Notes: generated by a model not told the origin, from the letters alone. A stretch of 64,000 nt of DNA from Oscillospiraceae bacterium (GCA_900752435.1 CAADVD010000040.1:58662-122661); one strand, 5' to 3'; counted from the stretch's first letter, positions 42,871 through 52,020 are shown. Translations and numbers: made by a program.

Positions 42871-45582
42871 TTATGACTGCGCACTTTGCTGTTGTGCCTC
42901 CGCTTGTTCCTCTTCCGCCGCACTGCGGTTCATTTTCATCTCGATCCACTGATTCCGGCTGATGAGCACCTGTCTGGGCTTACTGCCTTCAAACGGGCCG
43001 ACAATTCCTTTTTGCTCCATCTCGTCAATCAAGCGAGCCGCTCGGGCATACCCAACCTTGAGCTTTCTCTGCAAATACGATGTGGAAGCCTGTCCAGCTT
43101 CAATCACACATTCGATGGCCTGCGGCATCAATTCGTCTTCATCGTCAAAGCCGCCGCCATCGCTGCCCACCTTGCTCTTACTCTTTTCCTGCGTAGCCTG
43201 CTTCTCGATTTCATCCATAATCTTGTCGTCGTAGTCAGAAGTTCCTGCATTTTTCACGAATCCCACCACGGCTTCCACCTCTTTGTCGCTGACGTAACAG
43301 CACTGCACACGCGTCGGCTTGGAAACGCCCACCGGCGCAAACAGCATATCGCCGCGCCCTAACAGCTTTTCCGCACCGCCGGAATCAATAATCGTCCGCG
43401 AGTCCACCTGCGACGAAACCGAAAACGCAATACGCGACGGAATGTTCGCCTTGATGACACCGGTAATGACATCCACGGACGGCCGCTGGGTTGCAATCAC
43501 CAAATGCATCCCCGCCGCACGCGCCATCTGCGCCAACCGGCACACCGCGTCCTCCACCTCATCCGGCGCGGCCATCATCAGATCGGCCAGCTCGTCGATG
43601 ATAATGACAATCTGCGGAAGCGGATTCAAGTCGTCCTTGGTTTGCGCCAGCTCATTGTAACCAGTCAAATCGCGCACTTGATTGTCCGCGAACAGCTTAT
43701 AGCGGTTGAGCATCTCCGTCACCGCCCATCCGAGCGCACCGGCCGCCTTATGCGGGTCGGTCACAACGGGAACCAGCAAATGCGGAATTCCATTGTAAAT
43801 TCCCAGCTCGACCACCTTCGGGTCAACCATCAGCAAACGCACCTCGTCCGGCGTAGACTTGTACAGCAAGCTGACAATCAGCGTATTGATGCAAACCGAT
43901 TTACCCGAACCGGTCGCACCGGCAATCAGCATATGCGGCATCTTGGCGATGTCAAACACAACCTCGTTGCCCGAAATGTCGCGCCCCAGTGCCACGGACA
44001 GCTTACTTTTTGCCTGCTTGAACGCGTCCGAATCAATGATTTCGCGAATGGAAACAATGTCGGTTTTCTTATTCGGCACCTCAATGCCCACCGCCGCCTT
44101 ATTGGGAATCGGCGCTTCAATGCGCACGCCTGCCGCGGCCAAATTCAGCGCAATGTCGTCCGCCAAACCGGTAATCTTGCTGATTTTTACTCCAGCGGAC
44201 GGCTGTAATTCATACCGCGTCACCGTTGGGCCGCGGCTGATGTCCACCACGCGTGTCTGCACGCCGAAGCTTTTGAGCGTGTTGACCAGCAGTTCGGCAT
44301 TGCCCTTTAATTCCTCGCTCAAGTCGTTGTTTCGGCGGTTGACCGGCGCTTTGAGCAGGCTGACCGGCGGATACTTGTACAATTCCAACTGTTTGGCTTC
44401 TTCCATGGCCTGTACTTCGTCTGTAAAGCTGTTCACCTTTTCAGCGTTTTCCGCATTTTTGTCCGATTCTTTTTCCGGCTCTTTTGAGTCCTCCTCTTTC
44501 TGCATGGTGCGCGCAACCAGTGCATCCAGCTGTTCGGCCTTTTCCCGCTTGCGCCTCTCATTTTGTTCTGCCGCTTTTTCCTTGCTCTGCTTGACTACTT
44601 TCAAGAAATTCTCCGCCGGTGTTGTCGGCTTCTCCAATTGTTCGGCTTTATCCGGTAAATCCTGCAAGGTAAAATCCAAATCCTTGGTTACGGCGGACTG
44701 AAACTCCTCGTCCGAAATCGCCGGATGCGACATCGTATCGTCCATCCATTTTGGTTGTTTTTGCTTCAGCTTCGGAGAAGAAACCGGATGAAGCGGCATC
44801 GGCTCCTCTTGCTCTTCTTCCGCTTCTTCCTCTTCGGCGTTTTCCATCTCCTCCTCTCGCCGTTCTCGAATCTGGATACATTGTTCGCCGATTTTCCGGA
44901 ATAGATTCACCACAAAACGCACCGCGTCCACGGGCGTAAACCCAGTCATCAACAGCAACAGCACCAACAAAATGATGACAAACACCACAATAGTCGGAGT
45001 CCGTCCAAATGCGGTCAAAAACACATAGCCAAACACCAAGCTCAGCAAACCGCCGCTTGGCTGACTGGAATCAAAATGATACAGATTCTGCACGCGTTCC
45101 GGCCACGTTGCTCCCGGAAAATCCCCCACCAGCACAATCTGCGCCAATCCGCACAGCACGCAGATGAGCAAAAGCCCCAGCAGCAATTTGATGCGCAGCT
45201 TGCCAAAGTTCGGATCCAGCGTCGCCTTAAAGGCCACATACAGCAGCAGCAGCGGCACTAAAACCGTACAAATCCCGAACAGCCCAAACAAAAAATTGTG
45301 CATCGCCAGCCACACATTTTGTCCGGTAATCAGAATGATCGCAAACAGCAAAAGAACAGCGCCAAACAAAATATTCGCCCAAACCTGATGGCGGTGCTGT
45401 TCGGCTTTTTGTGCTTTGATGGCCGCCTGCTCCTTTTGCGCCTGCGAAGCGGTCGCCGTCCGCTTTTTGGCGGCAGAGCTGTTCGCCGGCTTTTTCGCGG
45501 ACGAGGAAGTCTTTTTCTTCGTGCCGGAAGAAGCCGCTTTGGAGTCGGTCGTCTTTTTGGAGGTTGTCTTTTTGGTTGCCAT
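42871..45582 (-). CDS. ftsK: DNA translocase FtsK/SpoIIIE
   Basis: ATP-driven DNA pump at the division or sporulation septum. 903 residues: Ala/Lys/Ser/Thr-rich N-terminus, four membrane segments (about 75-230), acidic low-complexity linker with runs of Glu, RecA-like motor with Walker A AGATGSGKS and Walker B IIIDELADLM, and a C-terminal winged-helix gamma domain. The order tepA-ylzJ-translocase is that of Bacillus spoIIIE, so a sporulation role is likely. ATG 45582 with AAGGA 12 bases upstream; upstream open frame is not supported. Confidence 0.94.
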   Translation of the reverse strand: MATKKTTSKKTTDSKAASSGTKKKTSSSAKKPANSSAAKKRTATASQAQKEQAAIKAQKAEQHRHQVWANILFGAVLLLFAIILITGQNVWLAMHNFLFGLFGICTVLVPLLLLYVAFKATLDPNFGKLRIKLLLGLLLICVLCGLAQIVLVGDFPGATWPERVQNLYHFDSSQPSGGLLSLVFGYVFLTAFGRTPTIVVFVIILLVLLLLMTGFTPVDAVRFVVNLFRKIGEQCIQIRERREEEMENAEEEEAEEEQEEPMPLHPVSSPKLKQKQPKWMDDTMSHPAISDEEFQSAVTKDLDFTLQDLPDKAEQLEKPTTPAENFLKVVKQSKEKAAEQNERRKREKAEQLDALVARTMQKEEDSKEPEKESDKNAENAEKVNSFTDEVQAMEEAKQLELYKYPPVSLLKAPVNRRNNDLSEELKGNAELLVNTLKSFGVQTRVVDISRGPTVTRYELQPSAGVKISKITGLADDIALNLAAAGVRIEAPIPNKAAVGIEVPNKKTDIVSIREIIDSDAFKQAKSKLSVALGRDISGNEVVFDIAKMPHMLIAGATGSGKSVCINTLIVSLLYKSTPDEVRLLMVDPKVVELGIYNGIPHLLVPVVTDPHKAAGALGWAVTEMLNRYKLFADNQVRDLTGYNELAQTKDDLNPLPQIVIIIDELADLMMAAPDEVEDAVCRLAQMARAAGMHLVIATQRPSVDVITGVIKANIPSRIAFSVSSQVDSRTIIDSGGAEKLLGRGDMLFAPVGVSKPTRVQCCYVSDKEVEAVVGFVKNAGTSDYDDKIMDEIEKQATQEKSKSKVGSDGGGFDDEDELMPQAIECVIEAGQASTSYLQRKLKVGYARAARLIDEMEQKGIVGPFEGSKPRQVLISRNQWIEMKMNRSAAEEEQAEAQQQSAQS

Positions 45583-45679
45583 ATGTAATAAAATTCCTTT
45601 CTTGAATCCAACCGAAACGATGGAATCCATTGAGTTCGGCGCGGTACAGAACAAACCCATGCACCGCACACGCAACATC

Positions 45680-45757
45680 GTAAGGAATCACGGATTCAAT
45701 CCCAACCAACGTCTTGGTACGCATCTTGCCCGCAGATTGAATCCGTGCTTCCTTTAC
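45680..45757. repeat. Long imperfect inverted repeat before ftsK
   Basis: Arms 45680-45700 and 45736-45757 pair over about 20 bp with one mismatch and one bulge, around a 35-base loop. It has no T run on the minus strand, so it is not a standard terminator. It lies between the ylzJ stop and the ftsK start; the rest of the gap (45583-45761) shows no gene. Confidence 0.7.
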
Positions 45758-45761
45758 AGAA

Positions 45762-45980
45762 TTATGAACGAAGTTTTTGTCCTATTTGATACTTTGGATT
45801 TAAATAATCCTTCAAATTTGTTGAAATGATGCGATTGAGCATAATATCTTTATTATATTGTACACCCTCAAGGATGCAATTATCAACCTTTTTGTAAGAA
45901 TATTTTAAATTTTCAGCAGAATAGCACGATTCCGCCGAATAGAAAACCTCCGCCTCATTCAGAATCGTGTACAGCACCAT
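45762..45980 (-). CDS. YlzJ-like protein
   Basis: 72 residues. MVLYTILNEAEVFYS matches the start of the YlzJ family, small proteins of unknown function encoded between tepA and spoIIIE in spore formers. ATG 45980 with GGGGAAG three bases upstream; it overlaps the tepA end by 26 bases. Confidence 0.75.
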   Translation of the reverse strand: MVLYTILNEAEVFYSAESCYSAENLKYSYKKVDNCILEGVQYNKDIMLNRIISTNLKDYLNPKYQIGQKLRS

Positions 45981-46701
45981 TGTCTTCCCCGCTTTCCGCT
46001 TCATCAATCATGGCATACAGGCATTGGATGGCGTCGGACAAACCGCCCAACTCATCAATCAGTCCCTCCGCAACCGCGTCCTTGCCGTTGAGCACCGTTC
46101 CTACATCCATAGCCAGCTCGCCCGTAGTCATCATCAATTCCGTAAACCGTTCCTCCGTGATGCCCGAATTCTGCGTCACGAATCCCACAATGCGGTCCTG
46201 CATTTTTTCAAAATACGAAAAGGTCTGCGGTACGCCCAGCACCAACCCGCTCATTCGCACCGGATGAATCGTCATGGTGGCCGACGGCACAATGAACGAG
46301 CGTTTCGCACTCACCGCCAGCGGCACGCCGATGGAATGTCCGCCACCCAGCACCAAGGATACCGTAGGCTTGTCCATTCCGGCAATCAGCTCCGCAATGG
46401 CCAGTCCGGCCTCCACGTCGCCGCCCACGGTATTGATCATAATAATCAAACCCTTGATGTCCTTGTCTTCCTCAATCGCCACCAACTGCGGAATCACATG
46501 TTCGTATTTGGTGGTTTTGTTCTGAGCGGGCAAAATAAAATGCCCCTCCACCTGTCCGATGATGGTCAGGCAGTGAATGAGATGGCGTCCTTTGGCCGTT
46601 ACACTGCCCATATCCACAATGCCCTTTTGTTCCTGCTCCTGTTCGGTTTCCGATTGGCCGCCGGTTTCTTCCGTTTCGTTTGGCAATTCTTCGTTGTTCA
46701 T
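45955..46701 (-). CDS. tepA: ClpP-family protease TepA
   Basis: 248 residues. ClpP/crotonase fold serine protease; Ser in GGGHSIGVPLAVSAKR and His in ATMTIHPVRMSG. The Bacillus member is called translocation-enhancing protein; it also degrades small acid-soluble spore proteins in some reports, so the role is uncertain. Gln/Glu-rich N-terminal 30 residues. ATG 46701 with AGGAG eight bases upstream. Confidence 0.88.
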   Translation of the reverse strand: MNNEELPNETEETGGQSETEQEQEQKGIVDMGSVTAKGRHLIHCLTIIGQVEGHFILPAQNKTTKYEHVIPQLVAIEEDKDIKGLIIMINTVGGDVEAGLAIAELIAGMDKPTVSLVLGGGHSIGVPLAVSAKRSFIVPSATMTIHPVRMSGLVLGVPQTFSYFEKMQDRIVGFVTQNSGITEERFTELMMTTGELAMDVGTVLNGKDAVAEGLIDELGGLSDAIQCLYAMIDEAESGEDNGAVHDSE

Positions 46702-46752
46702 CCAGTCCACTCCTTTATTCGTTTGCTGGTAGTTTCTCCCGAACCGCCAAAA

Positions 46753-47454
46753 TTATTCGCTTTTGAACTGTGCTTGACCGGCTCCGTAATCGTTGATTTT
46801 GGAAATGGTCTGTTCGTCCTCACTTACTACTTTGGTGTAATAACTGGGAATCTGTCCAACCACAATGGTTTCCGCCATCACAAATTCGGAATGAACCGGC
46901 GTTTGGTTGCGGTAAAATGGCACAACACTGGTCACATTCACCGCGATATCCAGCACAATCCGGTGACGTGTCTGATTGATGCCTGCCGCATCAAATTCGC
47001 TGATGATTTTGCTCTCCAGCGAACCGCTTGGAAACATTTTAAACGCTACCTTCGGCCCTCGTGCCGTCAGCAAATCGCTTTGCAGCAGCGTGCCCAGCGG
47101 AACGCTCAAATCCATGGTGTCCAACGTTTTCAGCTGACCGAGCAAATTTTCATCAATCTGCGCGCGCAGCCGGTCAATGGCAATGGTATCCACTTCAATG
47201 GCGCCAACCTGCGCTTCCCCCGTGTAGTTCACGTTGACCAAGCTGTCATAAGTCACATCGTTGTCCGCCAACGTTTCGGACACAGCGGTATTGATGAGAT
47301 CCGCGCCAATCAGACGCGCCTGATTGGTGCTCACCGTGCGGACAGCGGAACGAATACCGGCTTCCGCCCAAGCAAAGAAAAAGACCAACACAAGCCCAAG
47401 CAAAACCACTTTGTATTTTTTCTTAATCCGGCGGCCGCCGCGATACGCTCTCAT
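46753..47454 (-). CDS. yunB: Sporulation protein YunB
   Basis: 233 residues. Basic N-terminus, one membrane segment (about 15-35), then an outside domain. The spacing and motifs (RSAVRTVSTNQARLIG, DLSVPLGTLL, NQTRHRIVLDI) match YunB, a sigma-E-controlled protein of unknown role in spore formation. GGGAGGG ribosome site. A CATATACT sequence upstream resembles a sigma-E -10. Confidence 0.88.
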   Translation of the reverse strand: MRAYRGGRRIKKKYKVVLLGLVLVFFFAWAEAGIRSAVRTVSTNQARLIGADLINTAVSETLADNDVTYDSLVNVNYTGEAQVGAIEVDTIAIDRLRAQIDENLLGQLKTLDTMDLSVPLGTLLQSDLLTARGPKVAFKMFPSGSLESKIISEFDAAGINQTRHRIVLDIAVNVTSVVPFYRNQTPVHSEFVMAETIVVGQIPSYYTKVVSEDEQTISKINDYGAGQAQFKSE

Positions 47455-47494
47455 CCCATTCCCTCCCTAAAACCAAAATGGATTCTTTCCTACC

Positions 47495-47502
47495 AGTATA
47501 TG
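47495..47502 (-). promoter_or_regulatory. Sigma-E-like -10 for yunB
   Basis: Minus-strand CATATACT (47495-47502) fits the CATAnnnT -10 of sigma-E promoters; no convincing -35 is seen 14 bases upstream. Confidence 0.3.
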
Positions 47503-47608
47503 CGGCCGTACAAGCAAAGTGTTCACAGTTTTCAGCTTGATTTTTCGTGTAAAATTTGTTACGCTGTAACCACAATCGCATCAAAATATCCGTGAAGGGA
47601 GTTTGCCG

Positions 47609-48181
47609 ATGAAAGAAAAAATTACGGTTTTGTTTGGTTCGCCGCGCAAAAACGGCTTCACCAAGCAAGCAGTTGACCTTCTGCTGGCACAAATCGACCA
47701 AAGCCACTACGATGTGTCCATCTTAGACGGATTTCATTCGCAGGTCTTTCCCTGTATCGATTGCCGCGCCTGTCTGAAAGGGCTTTGTCCGTTCAATCAA
47801 CGCGACAAGATGGGCGGTATTCTGGACGAGCTTGCTTCGTCGGACATCGTTTTGCTGGCTTCGCCGATTTACTTTGCAGGCTATCCTGCTCCGCTGAAAG
47901 CGATCATCGACCGCAGTCAGCAGTTTTTTCTCAACCGAGCGGGCAACCGCACCAAAGTCTTCCCTAAGCGCGCCAAGGGCTATCTGCTTCTCACATCGGG
48001 CGCTTCCAGCAAGGAAGTCAACGATGCGGCCGAGCTGGCCGGAAAAATGTTCTTTTGCTGTATCAATGCGGATTTTCAGGAAAGCCTAATCATTGAAAAT
48101 ACCGATCAGATGGACAAACTTTCCGTTTCACTCGACCGTTTGACCACTCACTTTGTTCATCCGCTTCCCTCACATCAATAA
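47609..48181 (+). CDS. Flavodoxin-like NAD(P)H-dependent oxidoreductase
   Basis: 190 residues. FMN-binding fold: VLFGSPRKNGFTKQAVD binds the FMN phosphate, and ASPIYFAGYPAPLKAIIDR is the second FMN loop. The cysteines in CIDCRACLKGLCPF recall iron-sulfur flavoproteins. Ribosome site AGGGAG. Followed 36 bases later by thioredoxin, suggesting a redox pair. Confidence 0.87.
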   Translation: MKEKITVLFGSPRKNGFTKQAVDLLLAQIDQSHYDVSILDGFHSQVFPCIDCRACLKGLCPFNQRDKMGGILDELASSDIVLLASPIYFAGYPAPLKAIIDRSQQFFLNRAGNRTKVFPKRAKGYLLLTSGASSKEVNDAAELAGKMFFCCINADFQESLIIENTDQMDKLSVSLDRLTTHFVHPLPSHQ

Positions 48182-48217
48182 CCGCCGTTTGCATCACGGC
48201 AGAATGGAGTTGTTTTT

Positions 48218-48538
48218 ATGAATATCCTGCACATTTCCAATACGGAAGAATTTAAAACCAAAGTGCTCCAGTCCTCCGAGCTGGTTCTTGTAGACTTCTG
48301 GGCAGACTGGTGCGGTCCCTGCAAAATGCTTGCCCCCATCTTAGAGGAAGTCGCTCAAGAATTGGATGGACAGGCCATCGTAGCCAAAGTCAACATTGAT
48401 GAATGCCCGGATGTGGCGTCGTCCTACGGCGTCATGAGCATTCCGACACTGATTGTATTTGACGGCGGTCAAGTCGCGGCGCAAACCGTCGGCGTTCAGC
48501 CCAAAAATGCGATTGTGGATTTGGTGCGCAACGCCTAA
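48218..48538 (+). CDS. trxA: Thioredoxin
   Basis: 106 residues, full-length thioredoxin with the active site WADWCGPCKML and the cis-proline loop GVMSIPTL. General disulfide reductant. No thioredoxin reductase is in the window. Confidence 0.96.
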   Translation: MNILHISNTEEFKTKVLQSSELVLVDFWADWCGPCKMLAPILEEVAQELDGQAIVAKVNIDECPDVASSYGVMSIPTLIVFDGGQVAAQTVGVQPKNAIVDLVRNA

Positions 48539-48741
48539 ATCGAACACACACCAGAATCGAAACGGAAGGTTTTGGTACTTACCCAACTGCGAAACGCAGG
48601 AAACCCTTGCGTTTTCATAAAACCGCAAAGATAAAAACACATCCCGGTTGGTAGTCCGGGAGCAGCCGCAATGCTGTCAGTAACCTGCCTCCTTTGGTTG
48701 TCCGTTCTTTGCCTAGCAGAACACCTAAAGGAGGAATTTTT
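48539..48741 (+). ncRNA. yjdF RNA motif (azaaromatic-binding riboswitch) candidate
   Basis: About 190 bases of structured leader before a yjdF gene. Visible stems: CTGCG/CGCAG (48587-48599), a GTTTT/AAAAC-centred hairpin (about 48608-48628), TCCCGG/CCGGGA (48642-48661), and an 8-bp stem CCTCCTTT/AAAGGAGG (48688-48695 with 48727-48734) that masks the ribosome site of yjdF. AACGGA and TCCGTT could close the whole fold. The yjdF motif RNA, known to bind varied azaaromatic compounds, stands in just this place before yjdF genes. I assign it by context and architecture, not by covariance search. Confidence 0.75.
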
Positions 48742-49161
48742 ATGGAACAAACTGCATCCAAGCTGACCATCCTATTTGAAGAGCCCTTTTGGGTCGGCCT
48801 TTACGAGCGTGAAGAACACGGCCGCTATCAGGTCTGCAAAATCACCTTCGGCGCGGAACCCAAGGATTATGAGGTATACGACTTCATGCTGGAAAATTGG
48901 AACCGGCTTCGATTCAGTCCCTCCATGAACGCCGCAGTTGTCGCGGAAAAACGCATCAATCCCAAACGTATGCAGCGCCGAATCCATCAGCAGCTGCAAA
49001 CCGCAGGTGTGGGAACCAAGGCACAGCAGGCCTTGAAGCTTCAGCAAGAGCAAGGCAAACAAAAGCGAAAAGCCTATTCGCGCGAACAGCGTGAAGCAGA
49101 GCAGGAACGCCGGTTTGCTTTGCGGCAAAGCAAACGCAAAGAAAAGCACAGAGGGCATTAG
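48742..49161 (+). CDS. yjdF: YjdF-family protein (DUF2992)
   Basis: 139 residues. The N-terminal 60 residues (LTILFEEPFWVGLYEREEHG, then ITFGAEPKDYEVYDFML) are the conserved YjdF part; the C-terminal half is very basic and Gln-rich. Function unknown; the family is controlled by a riboswitch that senses azaaromatic compounds, so a role in handling such toxins has been proposed. ATG 48742, AAAGGAGG seven bases upstream. Confidence 0.85.
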   Translation: MEQTASKLTILFEEPFWVGLYEREEHGRYQVCKITFGAEPKDYEVYDFMLENWNRLRFSPSMNAAVVAEKRINPKRMQRRIHQQLQTAGVGTKAQQALKLQQEQGKQKRKAYSREQREAEQERRFALRQSKRKEKHRGH

Positions 49162-49176
49162 CTTTCTGTGCTTTTC
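49141..49176 (+). terminator. Terminator of yjdF
   Basis: 11-bp stem GAAAAGCACAG/CTGTGCTTTTC (49141-49151 with 49166-49176) that overlaps the end of the gene. Confidence 0.7.
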
Positions 49177-49243
49177 TCACAAAATGATTTCATCAAATTT
49201 GGTTATTTCTCCAAACTTTTAGAAATTCAAAAAATACTTTCTG

Positions 49244-49271
49244 AAAAGTTGCACATTCGCGTGCAACTTTT
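49244..49271. terminator. Second, GTTGCAC-type terminator
   Basis: 11-bp stem AAAAGTTGCAC/GTGCAACTTTT (49244-49254 with 49261-49271), loop ATTCGC, T-rich on the plus side. It is nearly the same hairpin as at 14489-14514. Confidence 0.75.
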
Positions 49272-49320
49272 TCTCATTTTTGAGGGTATAGTGAAGGGAT
49301 ACCACAGCCTCGTACACAGC

Positions 49321-49355
49321 AAAAGACGGCAATGGACTTGCCATCACCGCCTTTT
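49321..49355 (-). terminator. Terminator of the YhgE gene
   Basis: 15-bp stem with three G-T wobbles (49321-49335 with 49341-49355), 5-base loop; on the minus strand it runs into TTTT just after the YhgE stop. Confidence 0.7.
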
Positions 49356-49361
49356 ATCGTG

Positions 49362-51914
49362 CTATGCAGTGGCTGTATGAGCCTGTGCTGGCTTACTCTT
49401 GTGTTGTAAACCGGACAGCAACACCGTTGCAACCGTAAACAACACCAGAATGCCAAGCAAAATCCAAATATTATGCCAAGCGGTCGCCCCAACGCTTCCG
49501 CTGATGGCTTCTTTGAACAAGCCTACTGAATAGGTCATTGGCATGAATGGATACAGCGTCTTGAAGAATTGCGGAACAGTTTCCATCGGGAACGTACCGC
49601 CGCAAGACGTCAGCTGTAAGATCAACAGCAGAATTGCCACAAATTTTCCCACATCCTTGAGAATGACCAAGCAGAATTGGATGATGGAAATGAACACGGC
49701 GGAAACCAGGAAACAGGAAACCAAATACAGTGCTTCATTCTTGACATCCAAGCCCAAAGCGAATTGAACGATCAGAGCCAAAATCAGAGCCTGTGCCAAA
49801 CCAAACAGCAAGAAAATGAATGTACGTCCGATTTTGTTCTTTGAATTCCGTCCAAGCATCGGAAATTTCTGGTCAACATCCAAAAAGATGCCGAAGAAAA
49901 TCATCAAACCGCCCACCCATAAGGACAGGGATAAGAAATAAGGTGCAAATGCTGTGCCGTAATTCGGTACTGCGTCAATGGACTGCTGATCCACCGATAT
50001 CGGATTGGCGGCATAAGTATCCAGCTCATCAAGCTGTTTCAATTGGGTGTTCGTGTCTGTCAAACTGTCGGACACACCGTCTTTGGCAGTTTTGGTTCCA
50101 TCCTTCAGCGTCGATACACCGTCTTTTAAGGCCAATGCCCCGTCATCCAATGCAGCTGCGCCATCCTTTAACTGGGATGCGCCGTTGTCCAGCGACCATG
50201 CACCGAGCCACAATTCGTTCAGCCCGCTGTTGAGCTGAGAAGCACCAGACTGCAATGCGGAGGCACCACTGTCCAGTTCGGATGCACCGGAAGCCAATAC
50301 GCCTACACCGGCATCCAGTTTCTGTGCACCGGCATTGAGCTGAAAAGCACCGGCTTGCAGAGCTGCGGCTCCGCCGTCCACCTGTGTGACACCGTCGCTG
50401 AGCGCAGAAGCGCCCTGTGACAGCTGTTGAGAAGCCTGACCCAGTTGCTGGGTTGCGCCGCCCAATTGCGACAATCCGCTGTCGAGATTGCCAGCACCGG
50501 CAGACAACGCTTCTGCACCGGCTTTCGCCTGCGTCAGTCCTTGCTGAAGCTGCTGCAAGCCTGCCTTTAACTGCGGTAAATTCTGCGTACCGCTTTGCAG
50601 TGTCGCGAGTCCATCCGAAATTTGCTGACTGGCCGCGGTGAGCTGCTGTCCAGCCGCCGACAACGTGGCAAGCTGACTGGAATCCAGCGTATTCAAATAA
50701 GCAAGTACTTGTTGCTGTAATTGCGGATCGGTCAACTGCGGTGCACATTGCGTTAGCAAGGCGGTTTCGGTCTGCACCGTGGAAATCAGCGTATTGACAC
50801 CGGAAGTGTACTGCATCAATCCATTGTTCAAATCGGATGCGCCAGCCGCTAAGGAATCCACTGCACCTTGCAGTTGATCCAGATTATCGGTGGCGCTGTT
50901 GAGCTGATTGGCGCCGTTGAGCAAATCGCCAATGCCCTCATTGAGCGACTGCGCGCCCTGCGCCAAATCGGAAGCACCGGTCTGTGCACTGGCAAAACCG
51001 GTTTGATATTGGCTGAATTTGTCTGAAAATTGTGCCGCGCCGTCTTTTAAATTGGAAGCGCCGTTTGCCAAATCGGAGGTTCCGGCTTTGAGGGTATCTG
51101 CGCCTGCCTGCAAATTGGACGTTCCGGCAGTCAAGTCGGAGGTTCCGGCTTGCAGTTCCGATGCGCCGGATACCAGACTGTTTGTACCGCCCTTCAAATC
51201 GTTGGTGCCGCTCAGCAAAGCGGAAGAACCAACCTGCAGGGCATCCGCACCGGTGAGCAGGGCCGAAGTTCCATCTTTGAGGGTAACCGTACCGCTTTTC
51301 AGCGTGGAAGTACCATCCTGCAATTGAGTCGTACCGTCGTTGAGCTGTGCGGAACCGTTGTACAATTGATTCAGCCCATCCTGCAATTCTTCGAGTGAAT
51401 CTGGAACACTGTACAGCCTTTCCGAAAGCTGTACCACAATTTCCTCATCCACACTGGAACGAACCGATTTCTCTACGCGTGAAACCGCGTTGTTGAGAAT
51501 CTGAACGGCCAAATAGTTGCGCTTTTCATTGGCGGTGTATTCCAGTGTTGCCGGAACTTTCTCGGTGGAAGAAGCCGAAGCAATATCGCTGGAAAAATTC
51601 TCTGGAATGAGAATCATCGCGTAATAATCACTGCCTTCAGTTCCTTTGCGAGCCGTTTCTTCATCGGTGAAGACAAAGTTGAGCGTTCCATCCTCTTTGA
51701 GATTGTCGCAGATTTCATCGCCAAGATTGCGTTTTGTTCCGTTGATGGTCGCACCGCTGTCCTGGTTGACGATGGCTACCGGCACATCTTCCAGACGCGA
51801 GTATGGATCCCAGAATGCACCCAGATAAAAGTAACTGTACAACAGCGGAATAATCAAAACGCCGATGATAACAGCCGCTTTTACAATGGTTTTCTTTGTG
51901 TTTGTTTTGCTCAT
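49362..51914 (-). CDS. YhgE/Pip-family membrane protein with long heptad-repeat region
   Basis: 850 residues. N-terminal membrane segment (about 11-31); outside domain with the family motif VPVAIVNQDSG (44-54); then about 440 residues (174-615) of seven-residue repeats of the form GxxxLxx, for example GTSTLKSGTVTLKDG, giving a long rod; then six or so membrane segments (about 656-840) of ABC-2 permease type. Lactococcal Pip is a phage receptor; others export or bridge the envelope, and this type of protein is related to the ESAT-6 secretion component YukE/EsaA group. Exact role unknown. Starts with GAGGAG-like site. Confidence 0.88.
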   Translation of the reverse strand: MSKTNTKKTIVKAAVIIGVLIIPLLYSYFYLGAFWDPYSRLEDVPVAIVNQDSGATINGTKRNLGDEICDNLKEDGTLNFVFTDEETARKGTEGSDYYAMILIPENFSSDIASASSTEKVPATLEYTANEKRNYLAVQILNNAVSRVEKSVRSSVDEEIVVQLSERLYSVPDSLEELQDGLNQLYNGSAQLNDGTTQLQDGTSTLKSGTVTLKDGTSALLTGADALQVGSSALLSGTNDLKGGTNSLVSGASELQAGTSDLTAGTSNLQAGADTLKAGTSDLANGASNLKDGAAQFSDKFSQYQTGFASAQTGASDLAQGAQSLNEGIGDLLNGANQLNSATDNLDQLQGAVDSLAAGASDLNNGLMQYTSGVNTLISTVQTETALLTQCAPQLTDPQLQQQVLAYLNTLDSSQLATLSAAGQQLTAASQQISDGLATLQSGTQNLPQLKAGLQQLQQGLTQAKAGAEALSAGAGNLDSGLSQLGGATQQLGQASQQLSQGASALSDGVTQVDGGAAALQAGAFQLNAGAQKLDAGVGVLASGASELDSGASALQSGASQLNSGLNELWLGAWSLDNGASQLKDGAAALDDGALALKDGVSTLKDGTKTAKDGVSDSLTDTNTQLKQLDELDTYAANPISVDQQSIDAVPNYGTAFAPYFLSLSLWVGGLMIFFGIFLDVDQKFPMLGRNSKNKIGRTFIFLLFGLAQALILALIVQFALGLDVKNEALYLVSCFLVSAVFISIIQFCLVILKDVGKFVAILLLILQLTSCGGTFPMETVPQFFKTLYPFMPMTYSVGLFKEAISGSVGATAWHNIWILLGILVLFTVATVLLSGLQHKSKPAQAHTATA

Positions 51915-51944
51915 TCGTATTTCTCCTCTCTCATTGCTGAAATT

Positions 51945-51972
51945 AGTATAACATTCGGGAGAAATTTTGTAA
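51945..51972 (-). promoter_or_regulatory. Candidate YhgE promoter
   Basis: Minus-strand TTACAA (51967-51972), 16-base spacer, TATACT (51945-51950). A TATAAT also lies slightly upstream at 51971-51976 on the same strand. Confidence 0.45.
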
Positions 51973-52020
51973 TTATACGATTGGGTTCATCTGTCGGGAA
52001 TTTCGTCATTCCGATTAAAG

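Noticed and set aside
45967..47595. 542-residue open frame on the plus strand
   Set aside because: It lies antisense to tepA and yunB, both of which are recognisable proteins; the plus-strand product is His/Arg-rich with no family resemblance.
48539..48741. Cobalamin riboswitch
   Set aside because: CCTGCC and a CCGG...GTCCGG piece look a little like it, but the core is incomplete and the downstream gene is yjdF, which has its own RNA motif.
49960..51395. CRISPR array or DNA satellite from the 21-base periodicity
   Set aside because: The period arises from protein heptads in one continuous reading frame; bases vary at third positions and there are no spacers.
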